Positions 46,558-55,960 of a DNA stretch of 64,000 nt are shown one piece after another. How positions within the stretch are numbered: the first letter of the stretch is position 1; each line of letters opens with the position of its first letter. Position numbers and translations under genes: made by a program. This DNA comes from Fen-1254 sp963769605 (GTDB lineage Bacteria > Bacteroidota > Ignavibacteria > UBA10030), in contig CAVYML010000002.1 of the NCBI GenBank assembly GCA_963769605.1, forward strand, positions 434,001-498,000. Direction: 5' to 3'. The notes beneath the pieces were generated by a model that was not told the DNA's origin, searched no databases, and saw only the letters and a list, made by a program, of their open reading frames with translations.

Positions 46558-47700
46558 ATGGATAACTTTGTCCTGACAGAAGAACAAAAAATGCTGCGCG
46601 ATATGGTTCGCGATTTTACAAATGCGGAAATTAAACCCATCGCAAGGAAAATCGATGAAGAAGAAAAAATTCCGCGCGAACTTATTCAAAAACTCGGCGA
46701 ACTTGGCTTGCTGGGTGCATCGTTTCCAACGGAATATGGTGGTGGAGGATTCGGCGAGACCGGATATTGCATCATGCAGGAAGAAATTGGGCGCGGATGC
46801 CTTTCAACGGCTACGTTTATCGGTGCGCATCAATCCATCGGTGCGAATGCAATCTATCTCGGCGGCTCGGAAGAATTGAAAAAGAAATATCTTGTACCTC
46901 TGGCAGAAGGCAAAATGATCGGCGGTTTTGCACTGACAGAAGCATCCGCCGGATCAGATTCGTTCAATCTTCGAACCAAGGCGCATCGCGATGGAGATGA
47001 TTGGGTTATAAACGGTGAAAAAATGTGGATTACAAACGGTGGTATTGCCGATGTTCTTTCGATCTTTGCACGCACAGATAGGGGAATTACCGGATTTGTA
47101 GTGGAGACAAAATCCAAAGGGTTTACAGCCGGTCCGCCGGAGCACAAAATGGGAATTCGGGGTAGTATGACGAATGCTATTACTTTGGACAATGTCCGTG
47201 TTCCGAGAGAGAATATTATCGGTGAAGACGGACGAGGATTTCTTGTAGCAATGAAAACGCTGAATACAGGAAGGCTCGGTCTTGGTGCTGCATGTCTTGG
47301 CGGTGCAAAAGAGTTGTTAGAACTTTCAGCCAAATATGCAAAGGAACGAAAACAATTCGATGAGCCGATTTCGCACTTTGAAGCTGTCCAGTTCATGCTT
47401 GCCGATATGGCAACGACAATTTATGTCATGGAATCGATTGTTTACCGCACTGCGGTCGATTATGATGCTAAGAAATCGATATCGCGTCAGTCCGCACATG
47501 TCAAATTGTTCTGCTCGGAAGGATTATGCAAAGTAGCCGACCTTGCGGTACAAATTCATGGGGGCATGGGCTATTCCCGCGAACTTCCTGTGGAACGGTA
47601 TTATCGAGATGCACGTATTAATCCAATCTTCGAAGGCACGAATGAAATTCAGCGTCTCGTTATTGCACGCGATGTTTTGAAAAAAAACGGGATACTTTAA
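46558..47700 (+). CDS. Acyl-CoA dehydrogenase
   Basis: FAD enzyme that makes the alpha,beta-double bond of acyl-CoAs. The 380-residue protein has the family signatures: AFALTEASAGSDSFNL-like sequence (GGFALTEASAGSDS), the WITNGGIADVL region, GIRGSMTNAI and the end motif QIHGGMGYSRELPVERYYRDARI and FEGTNEIQRLVIAR with the catalytic Glu. The preceding SDR gene ends 41 bases upstream. A hairpin terminator follows at 47764-47794. Confidence 0.94.
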   Translation: MDNFVLTEEQKMLRDMVRDFTNAEIKPIARKIDEEEKIPRELIQKLGELGLLGASFPTEYGGGGFGETGYCIMQEEIGRGCLSTATFIGAHQSIGANAIYLGGSEELKKKYLVPLAEGKMIGGFALTEASAGSDSFNLRTKAHRDGDDWVINGEKMWITNGGIADVLSIFARTDRGITGFVVETKSKGFTAGPPEHKMGIRGSMTNAITLDNVRVPRENIIGEDGRGFLVAMKTLNTGRLGLGAACLGGAKELLELSAKYAKERKQFDEPISHFEAVQFMLADMATTIYVMESIVYRTAVDYDAKKSISRQSAHVKLFCSEGLCKVADLAVQIHGGMGYSRELPVERYYRDARINPIFEGTNEIQRLVIARDVLKKNGIL

Positions 47701-47763
47701 TCGCAGGAAAAAACACATCTTGACTTTGTAGCAAAAGTCTCATAGTTTTTATGAAGAGGTTAC

Positions 47764-47801
47764 AATCCCGTTTAAACTCTGTTTAAGCGGGATTCGTTTT
47801 T
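47764..47801 (+). terminator. Terminator after the acyl-CoA dehydrogenase
   Basis: A 14-bp stem (AATCCCGTTTAAAC at 47764-47777 and GTTTAAGCGGGATT at 47781-47794, one G-T pair) with a 3-base loop is followed by a T-rich run. It separates the operon from tRNA-Phe. Confidence 0.82.
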
Positions 47802-47812
47802 CTTTATTCAAT

Positions 47813-47888
47813 GGACAGGTAGCTCAGTTGGTAGAGCAATGGACTGAAAATCCATGTGTCGGCGGTTCAATCCCGTCCCTGTCCACCA
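47813..47888 (+). tRNA. tRNA-Phe (anticodon GAA)
   Basis: The 76-base gene folds as a complete cloverleaf: acceptor GGACAGG/CCTGTCC, D arm GCTC/GAGC, anticodon stem ATGGA/TCCAT with loop CTGAAAA (anticodon GAA), T arm GGCGG/CCGTC with one G-T pair, discriminator A and encoded CCA. A hairpin terminator follows at once. The region on its right is all accessory DNA, so the gene may mark the edge of an island. Confidence 0.96.
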
Positions 47889-47909
47889 AAAACGCCATTT
47901 TTTCCTCCA

Positions 47910-47957
47910 AGTGTTAGTAGCTGCTAATCCCGCCGGAGGCGGGACTAACACTTTTTT
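47910..47957 (+). terminator. Terminator after tRNA-Phe
   Basis: The outer stem AGTGTTAG/CTAACACT and inner stem TCCCGCC/GGCGGGA form a long two-part hairpin ending in TTTTTT. It lies 22 bases after the tRNA CCA. Confidence 0.8.
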
Positions 47958-47977
47958 GCGTACTGGAGGTATCTGTT

Positions 47978-48023
47978 TTTTCCGCTTGAAAACTGCCCAC
48001 TTTTCCGGTTGAAAATTGCCCAC
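47978..48023 (+). repeat. IS21-family left-end repeats
   Basis: Two consecutive 23-base units, each ending in TTGAAAACTGCCCAC (47986-48000) or TTGAAAATTGCCCAC (48009-48023), form the repeated ends typical of IS21 elements, where the transposase binds several copies. They lie 74 bases before istA. The right end is missing. Confidence 0.78.
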
Positions 48024-48096
48024 CTCTTTGCAACAATAACACATAAGTTACCTCTTGGAAAGCATAATATACAATCAGACCGAGAGGAGCAGAAAG

Positions 48097-49055
48097 GTGA
48101 TAGAAATGGAAGACTGGGTAACAATCAAAACACTCAAAGCAACGAATCCAGCAATAAGCGAGCGAGATATCTCACGTTTATTAAGGATCAGTCCGCATAC
48201 CGTAAAGAGCGCATTGGAGAACAAGGAACCTCCCTTATACCAGAGGGCGTCGATAACAACCGGAAAACTTGAGCCATTCAAAGAGGTAGTTTTTGAAATG
48301 CTCAACGTAAAGAAGTTCAAAGGATCACGCATATTCGAAGAGTTGCGTTCCAAAGGATATACCGGTGGAAGATCAATATTCTATGAGTTATTGAATTCAA
48401 TACGCATAGAAGCCAAGAGCCATTGTACACCCTATGAAACAGCTCCGGGCGTTCAGAGTCAGTTTGACTGGAGTCCCTATTCTGTCCCCATCGGTGGGGA
48501 TTTGACAAAGGTCATTGCCTTCTCTTACGTCAATGCCTTTAGCCGGTTTCAGATTTATAATGGTTCGCTCTCTGAAAATCAAGGAGCAGTCTTTGAAGCA
48601 ATGGAGAATAGTTTTACCGAATCAAAGGGTGTGCCTCAACGCATACAAACTGACAATGCCAAAGTATTCGTTACCAATGCCTCTCGTAGTAATTTCCGCT
48701 GGAACGAACGCTATCTCCAATTCTGTGGACACTACGGTGTCGAGCCATCCCGCTCTTTGCCAGGACATCCCTGGAGTAAAGGCAAGGTCGAAAAACCGTT
48801 TGAGTATCTTGAGAACCATTTCATTGCAGGAAACTCCTTTGAAAGCTTTGAAGATTTTATCAATAAGTTGAAAGCCTTTCAAGACAAGGTCAATGCCCGT
48901 CTTCATGCAACGATCAAGACCACACCGGCAGAGCTGATCGAGAAAGACAGGGAAGCTTTTTCCGCTTTGCCAGCAACGCGCTATGTTGGTATCAAGGAAG
49001 AGATACGCAAGGTTACGCAAGATTGCCTGCTTTCATTCAACGGCAGTCGCAATCA
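48097..49055 (+). pseudogene. istA: IS21-family transposase IstA, 3' truncated
   Basis: The frame from GTG 48097 (GAGGAG site 8 bases upstream) encodes the N-terminal DNA-binding helix-turn-helix (ISERDISRLLRISPHTVKSAL) and the DDE integrase core: FDWSPYSVPIGGDL, RIQTDNAKVFV and PGHPWSKGKVEKPFEY. After LSFNGSR (about 49050) the IstA sequence stops and the frame ends by chance at 49083. Usual IstA has about 400-510 residues, and istB is absent. The right end is replaced by hsdR sequence, so an adjacent deletion removed the rest of the element. Confidence 0.82.
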
Positions 49056-50122
49056 GCAAATGGATTTGCCGGCAATCTCATAGAAGACAAAATTCAAGAA
49101 CACCCATATCGGTTTCTTATAGTCGCTGAGAAATTCCAAACTGGTTATGATGAACCGTTGCTACAGACAATGTATGTAGAAAAGGTTCTTTCAGGTATCA
49201 AAGCGGTTCAGACTCTCTCCCGATTGAATCGTGCGCATCCAAAGAAGCACGATACATTCGTTCTGGATTTCGTGAATGATTCGGATACCATTCAGAAATC
49301 ATTTGAGCCCTATTATCGAACGACAATTCTGAGTGATGAAACCGATCCAAATAAGCTGCACGATTTGAAGAATAAATTGGATCAATATCAGGTGTATTCT
49401 CAAACCCCAAGAGATCAATTTGTTGAATTGTATCTTAAAAGCGCCAGTCGTGAAAAACTCGATCCGATTCTCGATGCTTGTGTCGCGATCTATAAGACAG
49501 AACTTGATGAAGACCACCAAATTGAATTTAAGGGAAAGGCAAAGGCATTTGTCCGAACCTATGGATTTCTCTCCTCTATTCTCCCATACTCAAATGCAGA
49601 ATGGGAACGGCTTTCCATCTTCTTGAATTTCCTTATACCAAAACTCCCAGCACCGGTTGAGGAAGACCTGGCAAAAGGCATCCTCGAGGCAATCGATATG
49701 GATACCTATCGAGCGGAGGTTCAATCAACAATGAATATTGCTCTTGCTGATAAGGATGCAGAAATAGAACCTGTCCCTACAAGTGGCGGCGGAGGCAAGC
49801 GAGAAAAAGAATTTGACCTCCTGAGTAATATATTGAAATCGTTTAATGAACAATTTGGCAACATCGAATGGAAAGATGCGGACAAAGTCCGGAAGGTGAT
49901 TGCAGAAGAGCTGCCCGCTAAAATATCAGCGGATAAGGCATATAAAAATGCAATTGCAAATTCCGACCGTCAGAATGCACGGGTTGAACACGACCGCGCA
50001 TTGGAAAAAGCAATAATCAATTTGTTATCCGATCACACAGAATTGTTTAAACAATTCTGTGATAATCCAAGTTTAAGAAGTGGCTCAGCGACACAATGTT
50101 TATGGTAACGTATAATCAATAG
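49056..50122 (+). pseudogene. hsdR: C-terminal remnant of type I restriction subunit HsdR
   Basis: About 355 residues matching the end of HsdR translocases: YRFLIVAEKFQTGYDEPLL and the helicase motif VI region AVQTLSRLNRAHP, then a helical C-terminal domain. The N-terminal two-thirds (nuclease and helicase domain 1) are missing at the IstA junction. Near the 3' end one base is lost at about 50072-50076. Restoring a T gives the usual family end (DNPSFKKWLSDTMF), stopping at 50120-50122. Thus the gene is doubly inactive. hsdM and hsdS are not in the window. Confidence 0.82.
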
Positions 50123-50553
50123 TGATTTTTATCTGTTCTCGTTTGGAATGGAGCAATCATGTCCAATGCCACTCTCAACCTTCAGCTCAAAGGTCTGGTC
50201 TCAGGATCACTTGAGCATATGAATAAAAAAGTGTAATTGCTCAGCATGCTGTTGCCTGGACGGAAGAATGATCAGTTTTAACTTCTTTTTTGTCCCTCTT
50301 GTCTAAGGGGGACCACGGGGGTCACAAGAGTCATAAAAACGGAATTTTTATAATACGCTGAGTTACGAATAAATAAGAAAAATATTAATCGATCTTTGCT
50401 TTTGGCTTGTGTTTGTATTATCTTCCTCTTGCATATCTTATTTGGCTTTATTTTTGATCGTGTTGAATTGGGCACCTTTAAAACGTTCTCACGTTTTAAG
50501 GGAAAGAACGGGAATTTGATTTCAATCGAACAAAATGTGAAAGACAATCGGCC
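50123..50553. other. Intergenic region between hsdR remnant and CRISPR ancillary genes
   Basis: No convincing gene. A 25-codon frame (50160-50237) with an AATGGAG-like site may be a leftover of a gene after hsdR. A run-rich hairpin region (CTCTTGT/ACAAGAG, around 50295-50330) could end the hsdR transcript. Promoter of the CorA-like gene is not clear. Confidence 0.4.
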
Positions 50554-52113
50554 ATGGGTGCTACTGAAAAACTTCGTTTCTTTTCAACGTTCATTTTTCC
50601 TTTTAAATACAACAAACAGTCTTCCAAGGGAGACCCAAATCCCAAAGATCTTGCTGATCACATGGAACAGCATGGTTGGAAGCCCAAGCCGTTCGTCCTC
50701 AACGATCCTCTCCATTATAACGAATGGCATTACTTCCATCCTTTTGTTCGAGAGATGGTTTTTTACACTGATTCAAATTCATCAAAGATGCAATATCTCA
50801 CCCGATCTGATTGCACGCAGATAGATGTTACTTATAGTCTAAAGGATAAGGATCCGGATCCGGGAAAGACTATCAGAATGGATATAAAATCGGTAGATCT
50901 GCATCTCTTTGAAAATCAAGTAGGACTCCTTTCATTTACAGCTGCCATGCCTGCCGATGTAAATTATACTGAAGACGAGTTGTTGATTTTTAATAATGTA
51001 ACAAGAAGGGTCTATCCGCCTTTCCTCGGTAAAGAAATGAACAGTAATCTGACGAAGGCTAAGCGCATGCTTCCTAAAAGTGTAAGCCTTAGAGTGACTG
51101 ATCGACCCACTCCTATCATCGAAGAATACGATAAAATTAATCCGGAGGTGGAGAATCTTAGTGAGATCATAAAATTCTTGTTGGAGGGGATGACGTTTCG
51201 AGAAACTCAAAAAAAACAGGGCCAATGGCTTTATGAATCATTTACTGACGATCGTATGTTTGTTATTTCCTATATGATCAGTTCGGCTTTGGCACAACAG
51301 GTGAGTAAATCGACATGCGGACGGTATGCTTATGAAAGCGATGATTTCTGGTATCGATACGTTTTTATGGATGGTGATTTCAAAACCATACAAAATGAAG
51401 AAATGCAGGCGCAATTCGTTCGTGACCATACCTATGCACGATGGGCGAATTATGGAACTCTTTTTGGTATGAGCCGGTATAATATCGCTGTTCTTTGTGG
51501 TATCGATAATGAGGGGAAGTTTCATGAGACTCTCTATGATCAGATGACGAGTATGTATTACCAACTTGCGCTTATCATCTTGTTCCAGCGTTCGATGCTT
51601 CTGAAGTATTCTCACGATGTTAGAAAGCTTAACTTAGGGAAATCAGACAAAGTTTATATCAAAGAGGCCCAAAAACTTCATGGCGACTTTATCAAGTTTA
51701 CAAACGCATATCTCTTCTCAGAAATTACGCCTCAACAACAAGGCATCGAGTTGTACGATCAATGGTATAAAATTCAGGATCTGGACAAGCTTTTCTCCGA
51801 CGTAAAGCAAGAAATAGATGATGTTGCTTCGTATGTCCGCAATGAAATATCACACAAAACAGATGATAGCGTCCGGAATCTAACACTTATTATGTTCGTA
51901 CTTACAACGTGGCTTGTTCTTTTTGGTGATTTTCTGTTTGACGGCAAATTATTCCGTTGGTGGAAAGAGGATCATTGGGAATGGCATCAGTACATGCTCT
52001 TTTTAGCTGGCACAGCAATCGGTATACTTATTTTAATGAGCATCCCCCTGCTGCCAAGGATTTATGATTCTATAAAGTCTGCATATAAAAAAATATGGTC
52101 GATATTCAAATGA
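50554..52113 (+). CDS. CorA-like membrane protein, type III CRISPR ancillary effector
   Basis: 519 residues. A large N-terminal soluble part contains alpha/beta segments (FENQVGLLSFTAAMP, then NNVTRRVYPPF). A helical stalk precedes two C-terminal membrane helices (LTLIMFVLTTWLVLFGDFLF and YMLFLAGTAIGILILMSIPLL). This is the CorA layout, but the GMN signature of Mg2+ channels is not seen. In Bacteroides-type type III-B loci a CorA protein next to a DHH enzyme is the membrane effector activated by the SAM-AMP made by Cas10. The DHH gene and Cmr genes follow directly here. It overlaps the DHH gene by 19 bases. The call combines layout and neighbours; no motif alone proves it. Confidence 0.6.
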   Translation: MGATEKLRFFSTFIFPFKYNKQSSKGDPNPKDLADHMEQHGWKPKPFVLNDPLHYNEWHYFHPFVREMVFYTDSNSSKMQYLTRSDCTQIDVTYSLKDKDPDPGKTIRMDIKSVDLHLFENQVGLLSFTAAMPADVNYTEDELLIFNNVTRRVYPPFLGKEMNSNLTKAKRMLPKSVSLRVTDRPTPIIEEYDKINPEVENLSEIIKFLLEGMTFRETQKKQGQWLYESFTDDRMFVISYMISSALAQQVSKSTCGRYAYESDDFWYRYVFMDGDFKTIQNEEMQAQFVRDHTYARWANYGTLFGMSRYNIAVLCGIDNEGKFHETLYDQMTSMYYQLALIILFQRSMLLKYSHDVRKLNLGKSDKVYIKEAQKLHGDFIKFTNAYLFSEITPQQQGIELYDQWYKIQDLDKLFSDVKQEIDDVASYVRNEISHKTDDSVRNLTLIMFVLTTWLVLFGDFLFDGKLFRWWKEDHWEWHQYMLFLAGTAIGILILMSIPLLPRIYDSIKSAYKKIWSIFK

Positions 52114-52934
52114 CGAAAGAAATGTTGCTACCGTCAAATACTTCTATTATCTGCCCATCGAATGATGGTGAGGCTGTGACCATTATCGATCTTGCGAAAC
52201 GTTTGGGTTTTGATGTCCATGTCTCGCAGCAGCCATGGGGTGCAACGCTTGACAAAGAACCGGTTTCAATATTTGATTCGTTGAGGTCAAACATCGTAAT
52301 TATTGAAATCCCCGGTGTAGAAAAAGAAGCCGCACTTGCAAGGGAACATCAATTATATGTTCTCGATCATCATAAATATGAAGAATTTGACCGTAGCAAT
52401 CCTAAAAGCTCGCTTGAACAATTTGCAGAGCTTGTCGGGTATACCTTGAATCGATGGGAGACCGGTATCGCGACTTAATGATCGTGGGTATATTCCCGCA
52501 CTCCAGGAGCAGGGATACACAAAAGCAGAAATCCAGCAAATACGGGAGTTCGACTTAACAGCACAAGGGTATGCACAAGATGTCTATAGAGCATTAGAGC
52601 GCGACTATGCAGACGGATGGATACATAAAAATCGGATATATATTGTTGCAACAAAACAGAATCTGTCGTCGTATCTCGGTGACATTCATTTTTGGAATGA
52701 CGCAGCCCAAGAAAATAAACTCGATCTTCTTATTCTCAAAATGAAACTCGAATAATATCGTGCAAGATATTTCCTTCAAAGGCACGCCGGCATTTGCCGA
52801 AAAAGCTTTTCAAAAGACTCGGTGGCTATTGCGGGGGAAATAAACATCTTGCTATGTATTGGGGAAAGCAGCAAAAAACCGAGACGACAAAAGAAAATGC
52901 GATTCAATTAATCGATACAGCGCTATTTTCTTAG
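52095..52934 (+). pseudogene. DHH/DHHA1-family phosphodiesterase (NrN-like), degraded
   Basis: The first 127 codons include DHHKYEEFD (DHH motif). At about 52475 an extra T ends the frame; the next frame continues as IATNDRGYIPALQEQGYTKAE and so on to a TAA at 52753-52755. From about 52794 a third frame encodes LPKKLFKRLGGYCGGNKHLA, a DHHA1-like glycine-rich end, to TAG at 52932-52934. At least three lesions (a +1 insertion, a stop and a -1 shift) interrupt one ancestral protein of about 280 residues. Family members linked to type III CRISPR degrade SAM-AMP. Its start overlaps the CorA gene and cmr1 follows after 32 bases. Confidence 0.72.
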
Positions 52935-52966
52935 GAATCGGATTTCCATCGAAAGGCACAATGTTT

Positions 52967-54390
52967 ATGAAATTAGAATTCACGCTACGCCAACACACAC
53001 CTATGATACATTTTCAATCCGATCAGCCGGAGCAACCCTGCGTGCTACAGAGCTGAAGCCGAAATTGGATAAATATATTATCGAAAAGATTTTTCATAAC
53101 AACTTCGAAGAGTGTAAACAGTATCTTATTGGCTATACGAATAAAAATGAAAACGCTTTACAAAATAAATTCAAAGAAGATGGTTTTAGAGCGTTGGACT
53201 ACAAAGTCCATATAGCTTTTGAAGATTCTTTGATACAAAAAGAACAAGAAAGTCTGAAGAACTTCGAAGAAATAAAAACAGATAATAATGGCGCTAAAAG
53301 GAAAAAATATTCTAACGGTCAACCTAAAAAGGACGAATATGGTGCTTTTATATACGATCGTCAGAATTTTCCTTCCTTCTTCGGAAATATAGACAAAGAA
53401 ACCCTGCGAAAGGAATTGATCGTACATAAAAAAATAAAAGTCAATTTTATTTGTTACAACAAAGCTCTTTCATCGTTTATTGAGACTAATTTTGCCGCCT
53501 TTCTTCACCAGAACAATTTTGGCACAAGGCAATCAAAGGGATTCGGTTCATTTTATATAGACGAAAGCGATTCCCGGTATGTGGATAATGGAAAGTTTTC
53601 TCGATTTCATTTTACGGTTGATGTAAGCAATAAAAAATTCACATCTGAATTCCTAAAGTATAAGGAACTATTTCATGTGGTAGATCTCTTTTACAAGACT
53701 CTTCGAAGTGGAATAAATCTTAAGGGCAAAAACAGAGAGGATGTTCTATATTTTAAATCGCTCATGTTTATGTACGCAAAGCAACTTAATCCACCGAGAC
53801 AATGGGATAAACGAACACTACGCGAGAGTTTGTATCCTAATCATAAGACCTATAAGGAAGTCAAAAGAAAGAGGACGGATCCGAATGGAACCGTACAATA
53901 TAACAAAGGTGAACAAAGTAACCTATTGTTTAGAGACCTCTTAGGACTTTCTACTGAACAAGACTGGATGAATTACGGTGAAGAAAAAAAAGACAACAAT
54001 GGAAAAACAATTATAAAAAATGGGGAGATATCATATGCTGCAGATAAATTGACAAAAAAAGAGAGCAGTGCTGATATTGCTCGATTTCGTTCTCCTATTA
54101 CCTTTAAGCCGATTAGAGAAATGGGAATGGATAAATTTATTGTTCATATCTTTACTGAAAAAATTCCTCAAAAATATCTTGGAAGAACTTTTACTGCCAC
54201 GAGTAATACGTGGAAGACAAGTGTAAACTTAATGACACCAACAGATTTTGATATAAACGATTATCTTGAATTCTGCTTTAAAGCCGTTTTTAAAGATTCA
54301 AAGGCTTTTGAAAGGCATGTAGATGGTAATGTGTACGATAATAATGCAAAACTCTTAATGTCAATTTATGATGAACTAAGGAAGCAATAA
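52967..54390 (+). pseudogene. cmr1: Type III-B RAMP protein Cmr1 (Cas7-like), frameshifted near the start
   Basis: Caps the Cmr effector backbone. The true start is ATG 52967, giving MKLEFTLRQHTPMIHFQSDQ. The frame then breaks between about 53018 and 53031 by one missing base. In the next frame GATLRATELKPKLDKYIIEK, a typical Cmr1 segment, continues to 54390. The rest contains the glycine-rich motif RQSKGFGSFYI common to RAMPs. The long open frame (from a TTG at 53065) lacks the first third of the N-terminal fold. With the base restored the protein has about 475 residues. Confidence 0.82.
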
Positions 54391-54391
54391 C

Positions 54392-55960
54392 ATGATCTAT
54401 ACTGCCCTTACTATAGGACCTATTTACAAAACGCTTGACAATGCACGACATACACGCGAGTTATGGGCTGCGAGTTATACGTTTTCCTATCTGATGAAGA
54501 ATATTATAAAAAAGCTCGAAGAGGATGAAAGCGTCGCACGAACGTTTTATCTTCCCTATGCAACAACGGAAGAATTGAAAGCGTCCAGCCGTTTCGGCGA
54601 AGGTGTATTGCCTGACCGCCTTATTTACGGGGCATCACAAGGAGAAGCAAAAACGCTGAAGGATGTTGTCGATACAGTGCTGAAAGATTTCGCAGATTCT
54701 GTTGCAACGGAAATCTCTGCGAATTCCGGCAATGTCCGGGACTATTTCCAGAACTATTTCAGGTTCTACATTGTCGAAAAGGAACTTCCCGAAGGTGAAA
54801 ACCCGATACTAAAGCTTTCGCCGCTGCTTAATAGTATAGAGCTTCAGGCAAATTACAGTGCTGAACAGGAAAAATATCTGGAGGAATTCTTCTTTAAGAT
54901 CAATTCCACATTTCTCGTTGAGGATGGATATGCAGGCGCAAAACATGTCAAATATTCAACACTTATCGAAATATCGATGAAAGAGTTTGAGGAATGTGAT
55001 AAATATAAATCACTTCGCGATAGACGCAAAGGAAAAAATTGGGCACAGCTCTCGGATCAACAGCTAACAGAGGAGGATGCGGCGGAAGAAAAAGAAGATC
55101 GTGATCTCATCGATGAACTGAAAAAAAAATCTCGTTACAAGGATCAGTTCCGTGCCGCCCACAAATATGTGGCAATCGTTCATGCAGATGGCGATAACAT
55201 CGGAAAAGTTATTGAAACGCTGAAGACGCATGACGAGTTTAAAAAGTTTTCGAGCAATCTGAGCTCTTATTCTCGACAGGCAGTGGAAATTGTCGAAAAG
55301 TACGGCGGTATGCCTATTTATGCCGGCGGCGACGATCTCTTATTCTTCGCTCCCGTGGTCAATAAAGAAAATCATATTATAGATTTACTCCTTGATCTCG
55401 ATCAGCTTTTTAATAGATTGTTTGTCGATTTTAAAACATCCCCCGCCCCTTCTTTGTCATTCGGTGTTTCCATTAGTTATTATAAATACCCCTTGTTCGA
55501 AGCGCTCGAAGTTTCTCGTGAATTATTGTTTGGTAACGCAAAAACCGGCAGTAAAAACAATATCGCACTCCGAGTGCTCAAACATAGCGGCCATTCATTC
55601 GGGGAGACGCTGCACATTCAACGCCTTGACTCCGATCAACGCAATTACTTCAAGGACTTCATAAATATGCTGGAGGAGCATGTAACGAACGAAACAGGTA
55701 TGCTCAGTTCCATGGTCTATAAGATTCACGAAAATAAAAAATTATTCTCCTTGATCGGCCGCGATCCTGTTAAAGTTTCCAATTTCATTCACAACAGTTT
55801 CAATGAGCGCGAACATGACGAAGCGAAAATATACCTCGGCAATGTACGTCAGCTTGTGAGCGACGTATTCAAGGATACTACCGATGATGACAAGGCATTA
55901 AAACAAATCTATGCAATCTTGCGCACAGTTTCGTTCTTCAAAGAAAAGGATGCACGATGA
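54392..55960 (+). CDS. cmr2: Type III-B Cas10 (Cmr2), HD-less, signal-generating subunit
   Basis: 522 residues. The N-terminus matches Cmr2 (IGPIYKTLDNARHTRELWAASYTFSYL) with no HD nuclease domain before it, so it should not cut ssDNA by an HD site. Palm domain features are present: ADGDNIGK (Asp266) and the cyclase motif GGDD at residues 312-315 in YAGGDDLLFF. This active site converts ATP to cyclic oligoadenylates in some systems or to SAM-AMP in CorA-linked ones. Starts 2 bases after cmr1 and overlaps cmr3 by 4 bases. Confidence 0.92.
   Translation: MIYTALTIGPIYKTLDNARHTRELWAASYTFSYLMKNIIKKLEEDESVARTFYLPYATTEELKASSRFGEGVLPDRLIYGASQGEAKTLKDVVDTVLKDFADSVATEISANSGNVRDYFQNYFRFYIVEKELPEGENPILKLSPLLNSIELQANYSAEQEKYLEEFFFKINSTFLVEDGYAGAKHVKYSTLIEISMKEFEECDKYKSLRDRRKGKNWAQLSDQQLTEEDAAEEKEDRDLIDELKKKSRYKDQFRAAHKYVAIVHADGDNIGKVIETLKTHDEFKKFSSNLSSYSRQAVEIVEKYGGMPIYAGGDDLLFFAPVVNKENHIIDLLLDLDQLFNRLFVDFKTSPAPSLSFGVSISYYKYPLFEALEVSRELLFGNAKTGSKNNIALRVLKHSGHSFGETLHIQRLDSDQRNYFKDFINMLEEHVTNETGMLSSMVYKIHENKKLFSLIGRDPVKVSNFIHNSFNEREHDEAKIYLGNVRQLVSDVFKDTTDDDKALKQIYAILRTVSFFKEKDAR

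Noticed and set aside
49023..49055. Upstream part of the hsdR frame as real HsdR sequence
   Set aside because: These codons lie inside istA in another frame and do not look like HsdR; the join is nearer 49055.
50396..50824. 142-codon frame on the plus strand overlapping the CorA-like gene
   Set aside because: Out of frame with the longer gene and with no recognisable features.
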